A DNA stretch of 64,000 nt, from NCBI GenBank assembly GCA_947624255.1, contig CANQJO010000002.1, forward strand, positions 1-64,000, given 5' to 3'. Both the position numbers and the translations under genes were made by a program. The notes beneath the pieces are model-generated. The model was not told the DNA's origin and did not search any database. It saw only the letters and a program-made list of their open reading frames with translations. Positions within the stretch are counted from its first letter, which is position 1. The number at the start of each line of letters is the position of its first letter. Origin of the DNA: an uncultured Ruminococcus sp. (GTDB lineage: Bacteria > Bacillota > Clostridia > Oscillospirales > Ruminococcaceae). This document shows, piece by piece, positions 53,185-62,738 of this stretch.

Positions 53185-54630
53185 TCAGATGTAGCGCACC
53201 GGATCTGATGAGCTTTCTGCGATCTCCACATCAAGGAGTGGGAATTCCTTTTCAAGAATGCGTTTCAGCTCCGGCAGAACGATATTTTCCGTGTGAAAAT
53301 GTCCGCAGTCAAAGAGGGCAATGCCTCTGTTTGCTGCATCTATCCAGACATCGTGCTTCACGTCACCGGTGATATAGGCATCGCAGCCGTTTTCAAGGGC
53401 AAGCTCAAGCATAGAGCCTCCCGAACCGGAGCAGAAAGCGATGCGTGAGATATTTTCCCGGCGGTGAGAAGCTCTCACATAAGCGCAGCCGAAGATATCT
53501 TTCAGCAGTGCGCCGAGATCATCGGGAGAGATCGCCTCTTGCAGATCGGCAATATAGCCGAGATATCTGCCGCCACCGCAGTTCTCAAAGGGGAGAGTCT
53601 CCTTTATGCTCAGCCGCTCCCGCAGCTTATCAAGGATAACGCCGTTTGTGCCATTATTTGCGATATCGAGATTCGTGTGCATACAGAGTGCAGCGATGCC
53701 GCTCCGTATCAGACGAAAAACAGGCGTTGAGCGGCGAATATTTTTAAGCGGCTGAAAGATGACCGGATGGTGAGAGATCATAAGCTCTGCGCCTTTCCGT
53801 TCGGCTTCGGATATGCTCTCACAGGTGATGTCAAGTGTCAGCAGAATTTTACGGCAGCTCATGCTCTCGTTTTCTGCGAGCAGACCAGAGTTATCCCATT
53901 TTTCCTGCGTACTGAAGGGATAAAGGCTGTCGAAGAAACGGCAGATCGCCGTGATATCCGTTGGCTGTGAGCCTTTTTCCAGACGCAGAGCAAGCGCATT
54001 ATAATGAGTGCTCCCCGAATGATCGCCTGAGATGCTCAAACCGGCAGCAATTTTTCTGAGCCGTGCGATCTCGGCAGCCCGATACTCACGTCCGGGGGAG
54101 TTTTCGCAGCTGTACATACCTGCGTAAGCCTCAGTTTCGGTAAGAAGCGGTGTATCAGCGGAGAATTCAGCGCACATGACGGTGTACATCTTTCTGCCGT
54201 CCTCTACAATTTCTTCCTTGATGAGCCGAAGTCCCATTTTGTAAAGCTCTCTGCGAAGGATCTCAGGCTTTGTCATGGGCTGCAATATCCAGCGGATATT
54301 ATTTCTGTGATGCTCGTCAGTTCTGCGAATGATATCTGTGATCGTTTCGCCGCCCATTCCGGCGATGATGATATCGCTGACACGGTCAAGGGGGACGTTT
54401 TCAAGACCGTCGGAGAGCACAAGGCTGATCTTATCAGAGAGTCCGTGTTCACTGACAGTTTTAGCGGCAGCACTGAGAGGTCCTTTACCGATATCAGAGG
54501 CAATGACTTCACGGCAGCGTCCGCCGGAGATAAGATATACAGCAAGATGTGCATGGTCTGTACCCACGTCACAGGCGACTCCTCTGCCTGAGACAAATTC
54601 TGCTGCTTTTTTCAATCTGTTGTCAATCAT
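53185..54630 (-). CDS. TrmK (tRNA m1A22 methyltransferase)-Nif3-like fusion
   Basis: N-terminal MIDNRLKKAAEFV..VACDVGTDHAHLAVYL..IIAGMGGETI; C-terminal WDNSGLL, MISHHPVIFQPLK, HTNLDIANNGTN, ITGDVKHD, DCGHFHTE. Confidence 0.9.
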   Translation of the reverse strand: MIDNRLKKAAEFVSGRGVACDVGTDHAHLAVYLISGGRCREVIASDIGKGPLSAAAKTVSEHGLSDKISLVLSDGLENVPLDRVSDIIIAGMGGETITDIIRRTDEHHRNNIRWILQPMTKPEILRRELYKMGLRLIKEEIVEDGRKMYTVMCAEFSADTPLLTETEAYAGMYSCENSPGREYRAAEIARLRKIAAGLSISGDHSGSTHYNALALRLEKGSQPTDITAICRFFDSLYPFSTQEKWDNSGLLAENESMSCRKILLTLDITCESISEAERKGAELMISHHPVIFQPLKNIRRSTPVFRLIRSGIAALCMHTNLDIANNGTNGVILDKLRERLSIKETLPFENCGGGRYLGYIADLQEAISPDDLGALLKDIFGCAYVRASHRRENISRIAFCSGSGGSMLELALENGCDAYITGDVKHDVWIDAANRGIALFDCGHFHTENIVLPELKRILEKEFPLLDVEIAESSSDPVRYI

Positions 54631-54831
54631 TTTACACCTCTGTATATACTGCCATCTGATGCAAATAGCGATCATCTGACATAAATTTACATTAGATGGT
54701 GGTATAGCAACAGCGTGCCGAAGCTCCGGCACGCCGTTTTGCTTTCTGCATACGTTCCGCAGTAATAGTGTGTATCTCCGAAAGTCTGCGGATATCAGTT
54801 TACACCTCGGATATCGCAGCACCGGGAAACA

Positions 54832-55035
54832 TTATTTTTTGCTTTCAAAATATGCGTTGAGTTTTTCCACAAGAGCATCGGGATCTGTTCCGTGAACAGA
54901 GCAAGCCTCCTCAATGGATTCACCTCTTGAAGCGGGGCATCCAAGGCAATGCATACCTATCTCAAGGAAAAAGGGTGCAACATTAAAATCGGCATCGAGA
55001 ACGTCACCGATAATAGATTCTTTTGTGACCTGCAT
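54832..55035 (-). CDS. DUF1858 domain protein
   Basis: MQVTKESIIGDVLDADFNVAPFFLEIGMHCLGCPASRGESIEEACSVHG. Confidence 0.85.
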   Translation of the reverse strand: MQVTKESIIGDVLDADFNVAPFFLEIGMHCLGCPASRGESIEEACSVHGTDPDALVEKLNAYFESKK

Positions 55036-55170
55036 ATTTTTTCATCCTTTCTGAAAATCATGGCTGAGACTGTGCGTCGGATCTTTAAGGCGACACCATA
55101 CAAACGTGTTATACAGTCTTGCCTCACGATCTCTTTTCACGGAAAAAACGCATATTTCCTGCAAGAGAGA

Positions 55171-55455
55171 TCATTCAGCCGCAGTCTCGTTCAATTTAGC
55201 AAAGCACTCGCTGCAATAAACAGCTCTGCCTTCCTTTGGCTCAAACGGGATCTTTGCCTCACCGCCGCAGTTTGCACACGTTGCTGTATACATAACACGC
55301 TCAGCTTTGCCGGCGTTTTTTCTTGCGCTGCGGCAAGCTTTGCATCTCTGGGGTTCATTGACGAATCCTTTTTCCGCATAGAATTCCTGTTCGCCTGCTG
55401 AGAATACAAATTCATTTCCGCACTCTTTGCAGACTAATGTCTTGTCTTCGTACAT
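55171..55455 (-). CDS. Zinc-ribbon protein
   Basis: CKECGNEF, CKAC, CANCGGEAKIPFEP, YCSECF. Confidence 0.8.
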   Translation of the reverse strand: MYEDKTLVCKECGNEFVFSAGEQEFYAEKGFVNEPQRCKACRSARKNAGKAERVMYTATCANCGGEAKIPFEPKEGRAVYCSECFAKLNETAAE

Positions 55456-55747
55456 TTTACAATACCTCGCTTATAATATTTGGACCGCAGACGGATTCAC
55501 ACCGTCATCTCTTATTATGCCAAACTTGCACATTGAACGCCTATAACGGAGGAGCTTCGTTTTCATGAGGAGCGAAAACTGCATTCATGAAGACAGATGC
55601 AATGAGGGATATCAGTGTTCACGGCACGGTAATTGACTTTGACAGCGCTCTTGGAAAATTGAGCTATACGATCATGATCTGATACAAGTGCTGAATGTTT
55701 TTTCGAAATTTGGGCAACACTGCACAGGGATCATGTGTAGGATAGTC

Positions 55748-55775
55748 TCTCATCTGCTCCGAAAATACGGAGCAG
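55748..55775. terminator. Hairpin 3' of the DivIVA-like gene
   Basis: CTCATCTGCTCCG-AAAATA-CGGAGCAGAGAGAG. Confidence 0.55.
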
Positions 55776-55790
55776 AGAGAGCAAGAGTTA

Positions 55791-57458
55791 TTATTGAAGA
55801 TCGGGATCTGCCTTTGCAGCCTCCTCCTCAGCAGCCCTTAAAAGCTCCGACATATCGAAGTTGAAGTTCTTTTTCGGTGCAGGTTTCGGCTGCTCCTGCT
55901 GAACCGGAGCGGGTGCGGGTGCAGGTGCAGGTTTATTATAGACAGAAGTGTCGATTTTATCAAGGGCATTTGCATCGAGAGATCCCATATTGAATCCTCC
56001 GGCTGCAACGCCGGCAAACGGATCATCAGAATTCGTCGGTGCAGGAGCAGATGTGCTCTTTGCCGTATTATCAGCACCTGAAACTATCGAAGCCTTTTCG
56101 CTGTCGACCGCATTGCGTGCTTCGCCGAAGATAGTCTCAGCCTCGGACATACGCTTGTTAGCCTGGTCTGTGAGACTTGTCATAGATCTTGAGATATCCT
56201 TGAACTTAGCGCTTACGCTGTTGATCTCATTGATGAGCATACTCCGGACGGTGGTGGACATCCGGTCCATTTTGTCAGCCTTAAGATTAGCCTCATCGAC
56301 TGTAAGTTTAGCCTTAGCATTGGCTTCACTGATAGTCTTCTTAGCCTGAGCGTCGGCATCACCGATAGTCTTCTCAGCCTGAGCGTTAGCATCACTGATA
56401 GTCTTTTCAGCCTGAGCGTTAGCATCACTGACGATCTTTTCAGCCTTTTCGTCAGCCTCTTTGGTGACTTTTTCGGCGTGCTCGGCAGCCTCCTTGGTCA
56501 TCTTGTCAGCCTTTTCCTGTTCATTTTTCTTGAGCTGATCTATATTCTTTTGAGCCTCTGCGAACATTGTGCCCATCATAGCAACAGGATTGCTCATATT
56601 TTCCTTGAGTTGAGCGATCTCACCATTGAGCTTGGTGATCTCTTCATCCTTACGGGCAGCAGTATCACTGACCTCCTTGGAGATCTGAGCGATCTTTTCG
56701 TCCTTTTCAGCGGCTTCCTTTGTTTTGGCATCAAGAGCAGCAGTCTTGGACTGAAGCTCTGAGGTTATGCGAGTGATCTCCTGTTTAGCCTTTGCAAGCT
56801 CTGCATCATTTGCGGCGTTGGCAGGAGCAGCGGCAGCCTTCTGTTCAGCAGCCTTTAGCTGAGCTCTGAGCGTGTCGATCTCCTTCTTAGCTGTTTCAAG
56901 AGCAGCCATATTTTGGGCGTTATCACCGGCAGCAGGCTTCTGCTGTTCGGCAGCCTTTAACTGAGCTCTCAGTCTGTCGATCTCTTTCTTAGCGGCTTCA
57001 AGAGCAGCCATATTCCGAGCATTATCGCCGGCAGCAGGTTTCTGCTGTTCGGCAGCCTTTAGCTGAGCTCTCAGGCTGTCGATCTCTTTTTTGGCAGTTT
57101 CAAGAGCAGCCGCAGTCTGCTGATTGCTCTGTGCGGCAGCGGCAGCAGCGCCGGGACCGCCTGCTTTTAGCTGATTTATGAGTTTCTGGTCAGATTCATG
57201 CTGCTTTTTTGATTCTTCAAGTTCTTTTTTTGCTGCTCTGAGAGCGTTGTTTGAAGCATTGAGCTTTTCCTGCAGCTTATCCACCTGATTACGGTATTTG
57301 ATAAGCTCCTGGGGATCGGCAGGACCTGTTTCGTTAGCTTTTTTCAGTTCATCCTCAAGCGAAACGATCTTGGAATTGAGCTCATCCAGATAAGTCATAA
57401 CGTCTTCTTTAACAAAACCTCCGACTCTGGCGGTTCTTAATACTGTTGGTTCGTCCAT
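55791..57458 (-). CDS. DivIVA-like N-terminal domain with long Ala-rich coiled coil
   Basis: RVGGFVKEDVMTYLDELNSKIVSLEDELKKA; extended heptad-like region with internal repeats. Confidence 0.65.
   Translation of the reverse strand: MDEPTVLRTARVGGFVKEDVMTYLDELNSKIVSLEDELKKANETGPADPQELIKYRNQVDKLQEKLNASNNALRAAKKELEESKKQHESDQKLINQLKAGGPGAAAAAAQSNQQTAAALETAKKEIDSLRAQLKAAEQQKPAAGDNARNMAALEAAKKEIDRLRAQLKAAEQQKPAAGDNAQNMAALETAKKEIDTLRAQLKAAEQKAAAAPANAANDAELAKAKQEITRITSELQSKTAALDAKTKEAAEKDEKIAQISKEVSDTAARKDEEITKLNGEIAQLKENMSNPVAMMGTMFAEAQKNIDQLKKNEQEKADKMTKEAAEHAEKVTKEADEKAEKIVSDANAQAEKTISDANAQAEKTIGDADAQAKKTISEANAKAKLTVDEANLKADKMDRMSTTVRSMLINEINSVSAKFKDISRSMTSLTDQANKRMSEAETIFGEARNAVDSEKASIVSGADNTAKSTSAPAPTNSDDPFAGVAAGGFNMGSLDANALDKIDTSVYNKPAPAPAPAPVQQEQPKPAPKKNFNFDMSELLRAAEEEAAKADPDLQ
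56330..57110 (-). repeat. In-frame internal repeats: ~34-aa/102-bp units and ~11-aa/33-bp units
   Basis: KAAEQQKPAAGDNA(R/Q)NMAALE(A/T)AKKEID(R/T)LRAQL copies; AQAEKTISDAN-like copies. Confidence 0.85.
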
Positions 57459-57696
57459 AAGTACACTCCTTTTTCCTGCATAAAGATATGCGGCAAAAAT
57501 TTCAAATGGAATTGCTCCGTCAGGCGCTCCATCTCAAAGCAACAAATAAATTGCCTTATTCAAATTATAACATATTCTATATTATATTTCAACTATTTGA
57601 ATGTAGAAATTTTTTGGTGATTTTAGTGCATTTTACTACAAAAAAAGTTATATTCGGATTCAAGAACGGATTTTTTGTAAATTTGAAAAACAAAAA

Positions 57697-57721
57697 AGCT
57701 GCTGTAGTATATACAGCAGCC
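57697..57721 (-). terminator. ftsZ terminator
   Basis: Minus strand GGCTGCTGTATATACTACAGCAGCTTTTTTG. Confidence 0.85.
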
Positions 57722-57734
57722 TGATTTTGTCAGA

Positions 57735-58859
57735 TCAGTTACCTAACATCTTGAAAATATCGTCCAGATCGTAATCCTGATTTGGCGACGGAGATTTCAT
57801 ACCTCCGCCCAGACCGAGACTGTCGATAAGGGGATTGTCTATCTGAATAACGTCCTCATCGGAGTCAGTATCCGCAAGGGGATCGGCAGAAACATCATCA
57901 TCGGAGTCAAATCCGGCAGCGATGACAGTTATAGTCATCTCGTCCTGCATATCCTCCTTGAAAGCTGTACCGAAGATGAATTCGACACCCTCAGCAGCGG
58001 TATCGGTTATCATTTTGGTAGCCGAATCAACATCGGAGGAAAGAACATCCTCAGACATGGCGATGTTGATAAGAAGTCTCTTAGCGCCTGAGATGGACGT
58101 TTCAAGAAGGGGACTTGAGATAACGGCATTAGCGGCATCTCTTGCCTTGTCCTTGCCGGAGCCGTGACCGATAGCCATATGAGCGTAGCCTGCGCCCTTC
58201 ATAATGGTAGATACATCAGCAAAATCGAGGTTGATGTATCCCTCCTCGACGATGAGGTCAGAGATGCTCTTCACACCCGTTTTGAGGACTTCATCGGAAA
58301 GAGCGAACGACTGTATCATAGTGAGAGGCTTGTCCTGACCGACAAGAAGTCTCTCGTTCGGGATAACGATAAGGGAGTCAACATATTTTTTCAGCTCGGC
58401 GATACCCTTTTCAGCCTGAGCCATTTTCTGTTCTCTCTCAAAGAGGAACGGCTTCGTAACGACAGCGACCGTAAGGATATCCATCTCCTTTGCGATCTTT
58501 GCGACCACAGGAGCAGCACCTGTTCCTGTACCGCCGCCCATCCCTGCTGTAATGAATATCATATCAGCACCTTTAAGATGAGTTTCGATCTCGTCCCTGT
58601 TCTCCTCAGCGGAACGCTGACCTATTTCGGGCTTGTTGCCGGCACCTCTGCCCTTGGTGAGCTTTGCACCGATAGGTATTCTTGTGGTAGCTTTTGATTT
58701 ATTGAGAGCCTTTGCATCAGTATTGATGGCTATGTACTCTATATTATTCACGCCGGATTCTACCATACAGTTGACGGCATTTCCACCGCCGCCGCCTACG
58801 CCGATGACCTTAATATTCACATCGGGTTCAAGGGCTTCTTCATAATTGAAATCAGACAT
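57735..58859 (-). CDS. ftsZ: Cell division protein FtsZ
   Basis: [44 protein letters not shown]. Confidence 0.98.
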   Translation of the reverse strand: MSDFNYEEALEPDVNIKVIGVGGGGGNAVNCMVESGVNNIEYIAINTDAKALNKSKATTRIPIGAKLTKGRGAGNKPEIGQRSAEENRDEIETHLKGADMIFITAGMGGGTGTGAAPVVAKIAKEMDILTVAVVTKPFLFEREQKMAQAEKGIAELKKYVDSLIVIPNERLLVGQDKPLTMIQSFALSDEVLKTGVKSISDLIVEEGYINLDFADVSTIMKGAGYAHMAIGHGSGKDKARDAANAVISSPLLETSISGAKRLLINIAMSEDVLSSDVDSATKMITDTAAEGVEFIFGTAFKEDMQDEMTITVIAAGFDSDDDVSADPLADTDSDEDVIQIDNPLIDSLGLGGGMKSPSPNQDYDLDDIFKMLGN

Positions 58860-59111
58860 TCTAAATCCTCCTATTTATATTCTGTGTTATATCACGCAGC
58901 CTCCACAATTTTGCAGGAGTCCGGAGTGCCGCATTGAACAGACATGATAACTCATACTAAATACACTCTTTATTTTACCACAATATGCGCTCTTTTTCAA
59001 GTCTCTGAAAATTTTTTTTGAATTTCGGCACATTCAACAATGCAGCATAAAATTATTTAATGATTTTGCACATATTCGTACATGAAATTTACATATGTTA
59101 TAGAGCATTTT

Positions 59112-60206
59112 TTATCCGACATAGTCCTGACCGTAGTCATAGTCATAGCCGTAGTCGTATCCGTCATAATTCCGATCGTCACTGTAACCGTACTCATCGC
59201 CGTAGCCGTAATCATCACCGCCACTGTAATCGTAATCGCTGTATCCGCCGTCATAGCTCTGATCTCCTTGATCGTAGGGCGCATCGGTCACTGCCTGAGT
59301 CGTTGTGCGGTTGTTGTATTCGTCAAAGATCTCATCCTGTCCGGGAATGTTCTCGCCGCTCTGCTGTGTGGGGGAGGTACCGGGAACATTTATGCCCGTG
59401 CCGGGGATTTCTGCCGGTTCATCAGTTGTTCTGAAGCTGCACTGATTTTTTCCGACCATTGTGAGATAGCCTTTTTTTCCTTTGACACTGCTGTCCTCCA
59501 TAACAGCGGCTGCAAGATCGAGCTTATACTCCACATCTGTCCAGTTGCCCATACGGAAGACCGATCCGCTGCCGTAATTCACGATTATTGAGAATTCATC
59601 GCTCATATCTACGCTGGTGATATTTTTTTCCGGATCAGCGACAATGCTTGCCGTCAGCTCACGGAACGCCTCAGCCTTGTGCTCATTTTCGCAGGTTATG
59701 ATCTTTCCCGGCTGATTCTCCGCCGGTTCATAGCCGTATATTATCGGAAGTCCCTGAACTAACGAGCCTTTGCCGTTGTCGGCAAGTATCTTTCCCTTTT
59801 GGCTCACGAGGAGCACTCCATTATCATAGCTCACGTTGAACGCCGGTATGCAGGCACTGACAGTTATCTCCAGTCCGGTGGGGAATTTTTTGTCGATCAC
59901 TGCTGTCTCAACATAAAGCAGCTTGTCCAGAATAGCCTGTTCGCTTTTTTTCCTGTCCAGTCTCAGGAGATTATCTCCTCTCTTTATACCGGAGGCATCA
60001 ACGATATCCTGTGCCGTATATTCGTCGGATACTCCTGAGACACGTATTTTGTCAATGTTGAACAGGAATGTATAGCATATAGTTACTCCTGCGGTGATAA
60101 CGAGTATCACCACGATAAGTCCGTATACATTCATCATGCGTTTGCGCCGTCTCATGCGCTTACTGCTGTTATCTCTTTCCACACTGGTTTTTTCAACGTC
60201 TTTCAT
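59112..60206 (-). CDS. ftsQ: FtsQ/DivIB-like protein with Tyr/Gly/Asp-rich C-terminal tail
   Basis: Cytosolic basic N-terminus, one TM, POTRA-like FNIDKIRVSGVSDEYTAQDIVDASGIKRGDNLLRLD; adjacent to murA and ftsZ. Confidence 0.82.
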   Translation of the reverse strand: MKDVEKTSVERDNSSKRMRRRKRMMNVYGLIVVILVITAGVTICYTFLFNIDKIRVSGVSDEYTAQDIVDASGIKRGDNLLRLDRKKSEQAILDKLLYVETAVIDKKFPTGLEITVSACIPAFNVSYDNGVLLVSQKGKILADNGKGSLVQGLPIIYGYEPAENQPGKIITCENEHKAEAFRELTASIVADPEKNITSVDMSDEFSIIVNYGSGSVFRMGNWTDVEYKLDLAAAVMEDSSVKGKKGYLTMVGKNQCSFRTTDEPAEIPGTGINVPGTSPTQQSGENIPGQDEIFDEYNNRTTTQAVTDAPYDQGDQSYDGGYSDYDYSGGDDYGYGDEYGYSDDRNYDGYDYGYDYDYGQDYVG

Positions 60207-60229
60207 AGTCTCTCCATATTCCGGAAGGC

Positions 60230-61492
60230 TCAGCCGCTCCGCAGCATTTCACCGCCGAGTCTGCCGACCGCCTCCTCGATTTTTTCGTATCCTCTGTCAA
60301 TGTGATCTATCCTGCTTATTTCCGTAGTGCCCTCGGCAGCAAGTGCCGCAGCGACCATTGCCGCTCCGCCGCGTAGATCTGTCGCTTCAACGGAAGCTCC
60401 GTGAAGCAGCGGTACTCCGCGTACTATGGCGACCTTTCCGAGAACTTGTATATCTGCCCCCATTTTTACAAGAGCATCTGTATGACGATATCGGCAGTCA
60501 AAGATATTCTCCTCAAAAACGCTTGTTCCGTCGGCAGTTGCAAGTGCAGCCATGAGCACGGCTTGTGCATCGGTGGGAAATCCCGGATGAGGCATAGTGC
60601 GTATCCTGTCGCTGACAGCCTTGAGTCTTGCGCCGCTTCGGAGATATATCCTGTTCTCACCCGTGTAGATGCTGCAGCCGGTCTGCTCCAGAACGGAGAG
60701 AAAAGGCTCCATTTCGGAAATGCAGGCATTGCTGAGTATCATTTCTCCTCTTGTTGCTGCTGTCATCGAAAGATATGTCGCTCCGGCGATCCTGTCAGGC
60801 ATGATCCTGTGCTCACAGCCGTGGAGATCATTTCTGCCGTTGATTATTATTCTGCTTTCGCCGTCTCCGGAGATATCTGCACCGCATTGCCGCAGAAATT
60901 CGCAAAGATCGCAGATCTCAGGCTCACGTGCAGCATTATTCACGACCGTTTCTCCCTCTGCCGATACCGCACAGAGAATTATATTCTCAGTAGCTCCCAC
61001 GGAGGGAAATGCCAATGAGAGCCTTGCTCCGTGAGCTTTTCCGGCAGCAGCCCGGCAGACTATTCTTCCGCCGCTCTCTTTTATGTCAATGCCCATTTTA
61101 CGCATTGCAGCAAGATGCATATCAATGGGACGGGGACCAAGCTCACACCCGCCCGGTATGCTGACGATACATTCGCCTGTCCTGCCGAGAAGCGCTCCCA
61201 TAAAGATTATTGAGGAACGCATCTCTCTCATAAGCTGTTCCGGAATAGAAGTCTCCCTTATATCCCTTGAATCCACAGCCGCAGTGTTTTCCGAGAACGT
61301 ACATCGGCAGCCGGTGTAATTAAGTATTCTTGCCGCAGAATATATATCGGTAAGTCCGGGACAGCCCGTCAGAACGCACTCCCCGCCGCAGAGAAGAGTC
61401 GCTGCCATAATGGGGAGTGCGCTGTTCTTGCTTCCCTGAAGAGGCAGCTCGCCTCTGAGCCGTCTGCCTCCTTTTATGATGAATCTTTGCAT
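60230..61492 (-). CDS. murA: UDP-N-acetylglucosamine 1-carboxyvinyltransferase
   Basis: LPLQGSKNSALPIMAATLL; IPGGCELGPRPIDMHL (catalytic Cys retained). Confidence 0.95.
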   Translation of the reverse strand: MQRFIIKGGRRLRGELPLQGSKNSALPIMAATLLCGGECVLTGCPGLTDIYSAARILNYTGCRCTFSENTAAVDSRDIRETSIPEQLMREMRSSIIFMGALLGRTGECIVSIPGGCELGPRPIDMHLAAMRKMGIDIKESGGRIVCRAAAGKAHGARLSLAFPSVGATENIILCAVSAEGETVVNNAAREPEICDLCEFLRQCGADISGDGESRIIINGRNDLHGCEHRIMPDRIAGATYLSMTAATRGEMILSNACISEMEPFLSVLEQTGCSIYTGENRIYLRSGARLKAVSDRIRTMPHPGFPTDAQAVLMAALATADGTSVFEENIFDCRYRHTDALVKMGADIQVLGKVAIVRGVPLLHGASVEATDLRGGAAMVAAALAAEGTTEISRIDHIDRGYEKIEEAVGRLGGEMLRSG

Positions 61493-61579
61493 TATACCAC
61501 CTCACAGCATTTTTTGTATATTATGCTGTGGGAGGGGTTTATGTGAAATGTATGAAAACTCCGGTCTGTTACTCGGTTT

Positions 61580-62716
61580 TCACGCCTTCTTGTTTTTATT
61601 CAGAAGCTCCTCAACGACCGCAAGTATCCTCTGATTTGTGTCCGGCAGATGAAGCTCCGAGGCACAGTGTCCCATTATCTCGACCTTGTCGGGGTCACTG
61701 CTGAGCTTTTCGATCTCGGAAATAATTCTTTCCGAAGATGCGTCTTTTTGTTCGATAACAACGGCAGCACCTGCTTTTCCAAGAACCATTGCATTGTGAT
61801 ACTGATGATTTCCCGCAACTATGGGAGAGGGGATAAGTATTGAGGCTCTTCCTGCGGCTTCAAGCTCAGCAAGAGTTGAAGCTCCGGAGCGGCATATCAC
61901 CAGATCGGCTGCCGCAAGACAGACATCCATATCGTTTATGTATTCGGTTATCCTGAGCCGATCGCTTTTCAGGGGAATGTCTGCTGCTTTCATTGCCTGT
62001 GGAAAGCTCTCTCTGCCCATTCCGCCGTATCCGTGTATATGATTTATCCTCAGACCGTTTGATGTATGCCGTTTTATTGCCTCGGCCATGGTTTCGTTGA
62101 TGCAGCCTGCTCCGAGACTTCCGCCGAATGAGAGTATGGTAAAATCGTCGTTGAATCCCAGACGCTTTCTTGCTTCATTTTTGCTTATACGGCTGATGCT
62201 CCCCCTGACGGGAAGTCCTGTTACACTGTATTCAAAACGGCTTTTATCCATAAATTCGAGAGCCTCTATCACCGTCAGCATGACATGATCCACCTCTTTT
62301 GCAAGAAGACGGTTTGTCACGCCGGGATAGGCATTCTGTTCATGTATCGCAGTGGGAATACCCATTTTCGCAGCCTTCCGGATAACAGGCCCTGCGGCAT
62401 ACCCTCCTGTACCGATAGCAATATCAGGCTTGAAACCTGTGATGATCTCCTTGGCACGCTTGCCCGATACAGCAAGATATGCCGCAGCTTTTATATTTCG
62501 TCCCACATTTTTGACCGAGAGTTTCCTCTGAAATCCTGCGACCTTGATAGTTTCAAGCTTATATCCTGCATTAGGAACGAGCTTCGACTCCAGACCTTTT
62601 GGTGTTCCGACAAAAAGGAACTCAGCAACGGGATATTTAGTTTTGATGATATCTGCTATGGAGAGTCCGGGATTGATATGACCTCCCGTACCTCCGCACG
62701 CTATTAGAACTCTCAT
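61580..62716 (-). CDS. murG: MurG glycosyltransferase
   Basis: MRVLIACGGTGGHINPGLSIADII; IHEQNAYPGVTNRLLA; ICRSGASTLAELEAAG. Confidence 0.96.
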   Translation of the reverse strand: MRVLIACGGTGGHINPGLSIADIIKTKYPVAEFLFVGTPKGLESKLVPNAGYKLETIKVAGFQRKLSVKNVGRNIKAAAYLAVSGKRAKEIITGFKPDIAIGTGGYAAGPVIRKAAKMGIPTAIHEQNAYPGVTNRLLAKEVDHVMLTVIEALEFMDKSRFEYSVTGLPVRGSISRISKNEARKRLGFNDDFTILSFGGSLGAGCINETMAEAIKRHTSNGLRINHIHGYGGMGRESFPQAMKAADIPLKSDRLRITEYINDMDVCLAAADLVICRSGASTLAELEAAGRASILIPSPIVAGNHQYHNAMVLGKAGAAVVIEQKDASSERIISEIEKLSSDPDKVEIMGHCASELHLPDTNQRILAVVEELLNKNKKA

Positions 62717-62738
62717 AGATAAACTCCTCCGGGCAGCA

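Noticed and set aside
55560-55681. Small ORFs MRSENCIHEDRCNEGYQCSRHGN and MKTDAMRDISVHGTVIDFDSALGKLSYTIMI
   Set aside because: Short, overlapping, no clear homologue; could be gene debris, not supportable.
59060-59591. Plus-strand ORFs rich in Val/Ile or His/Arg opposite ftsQ
   Set aside because: Artefact of the Tyr/Gly/Asp tail read in antisense.
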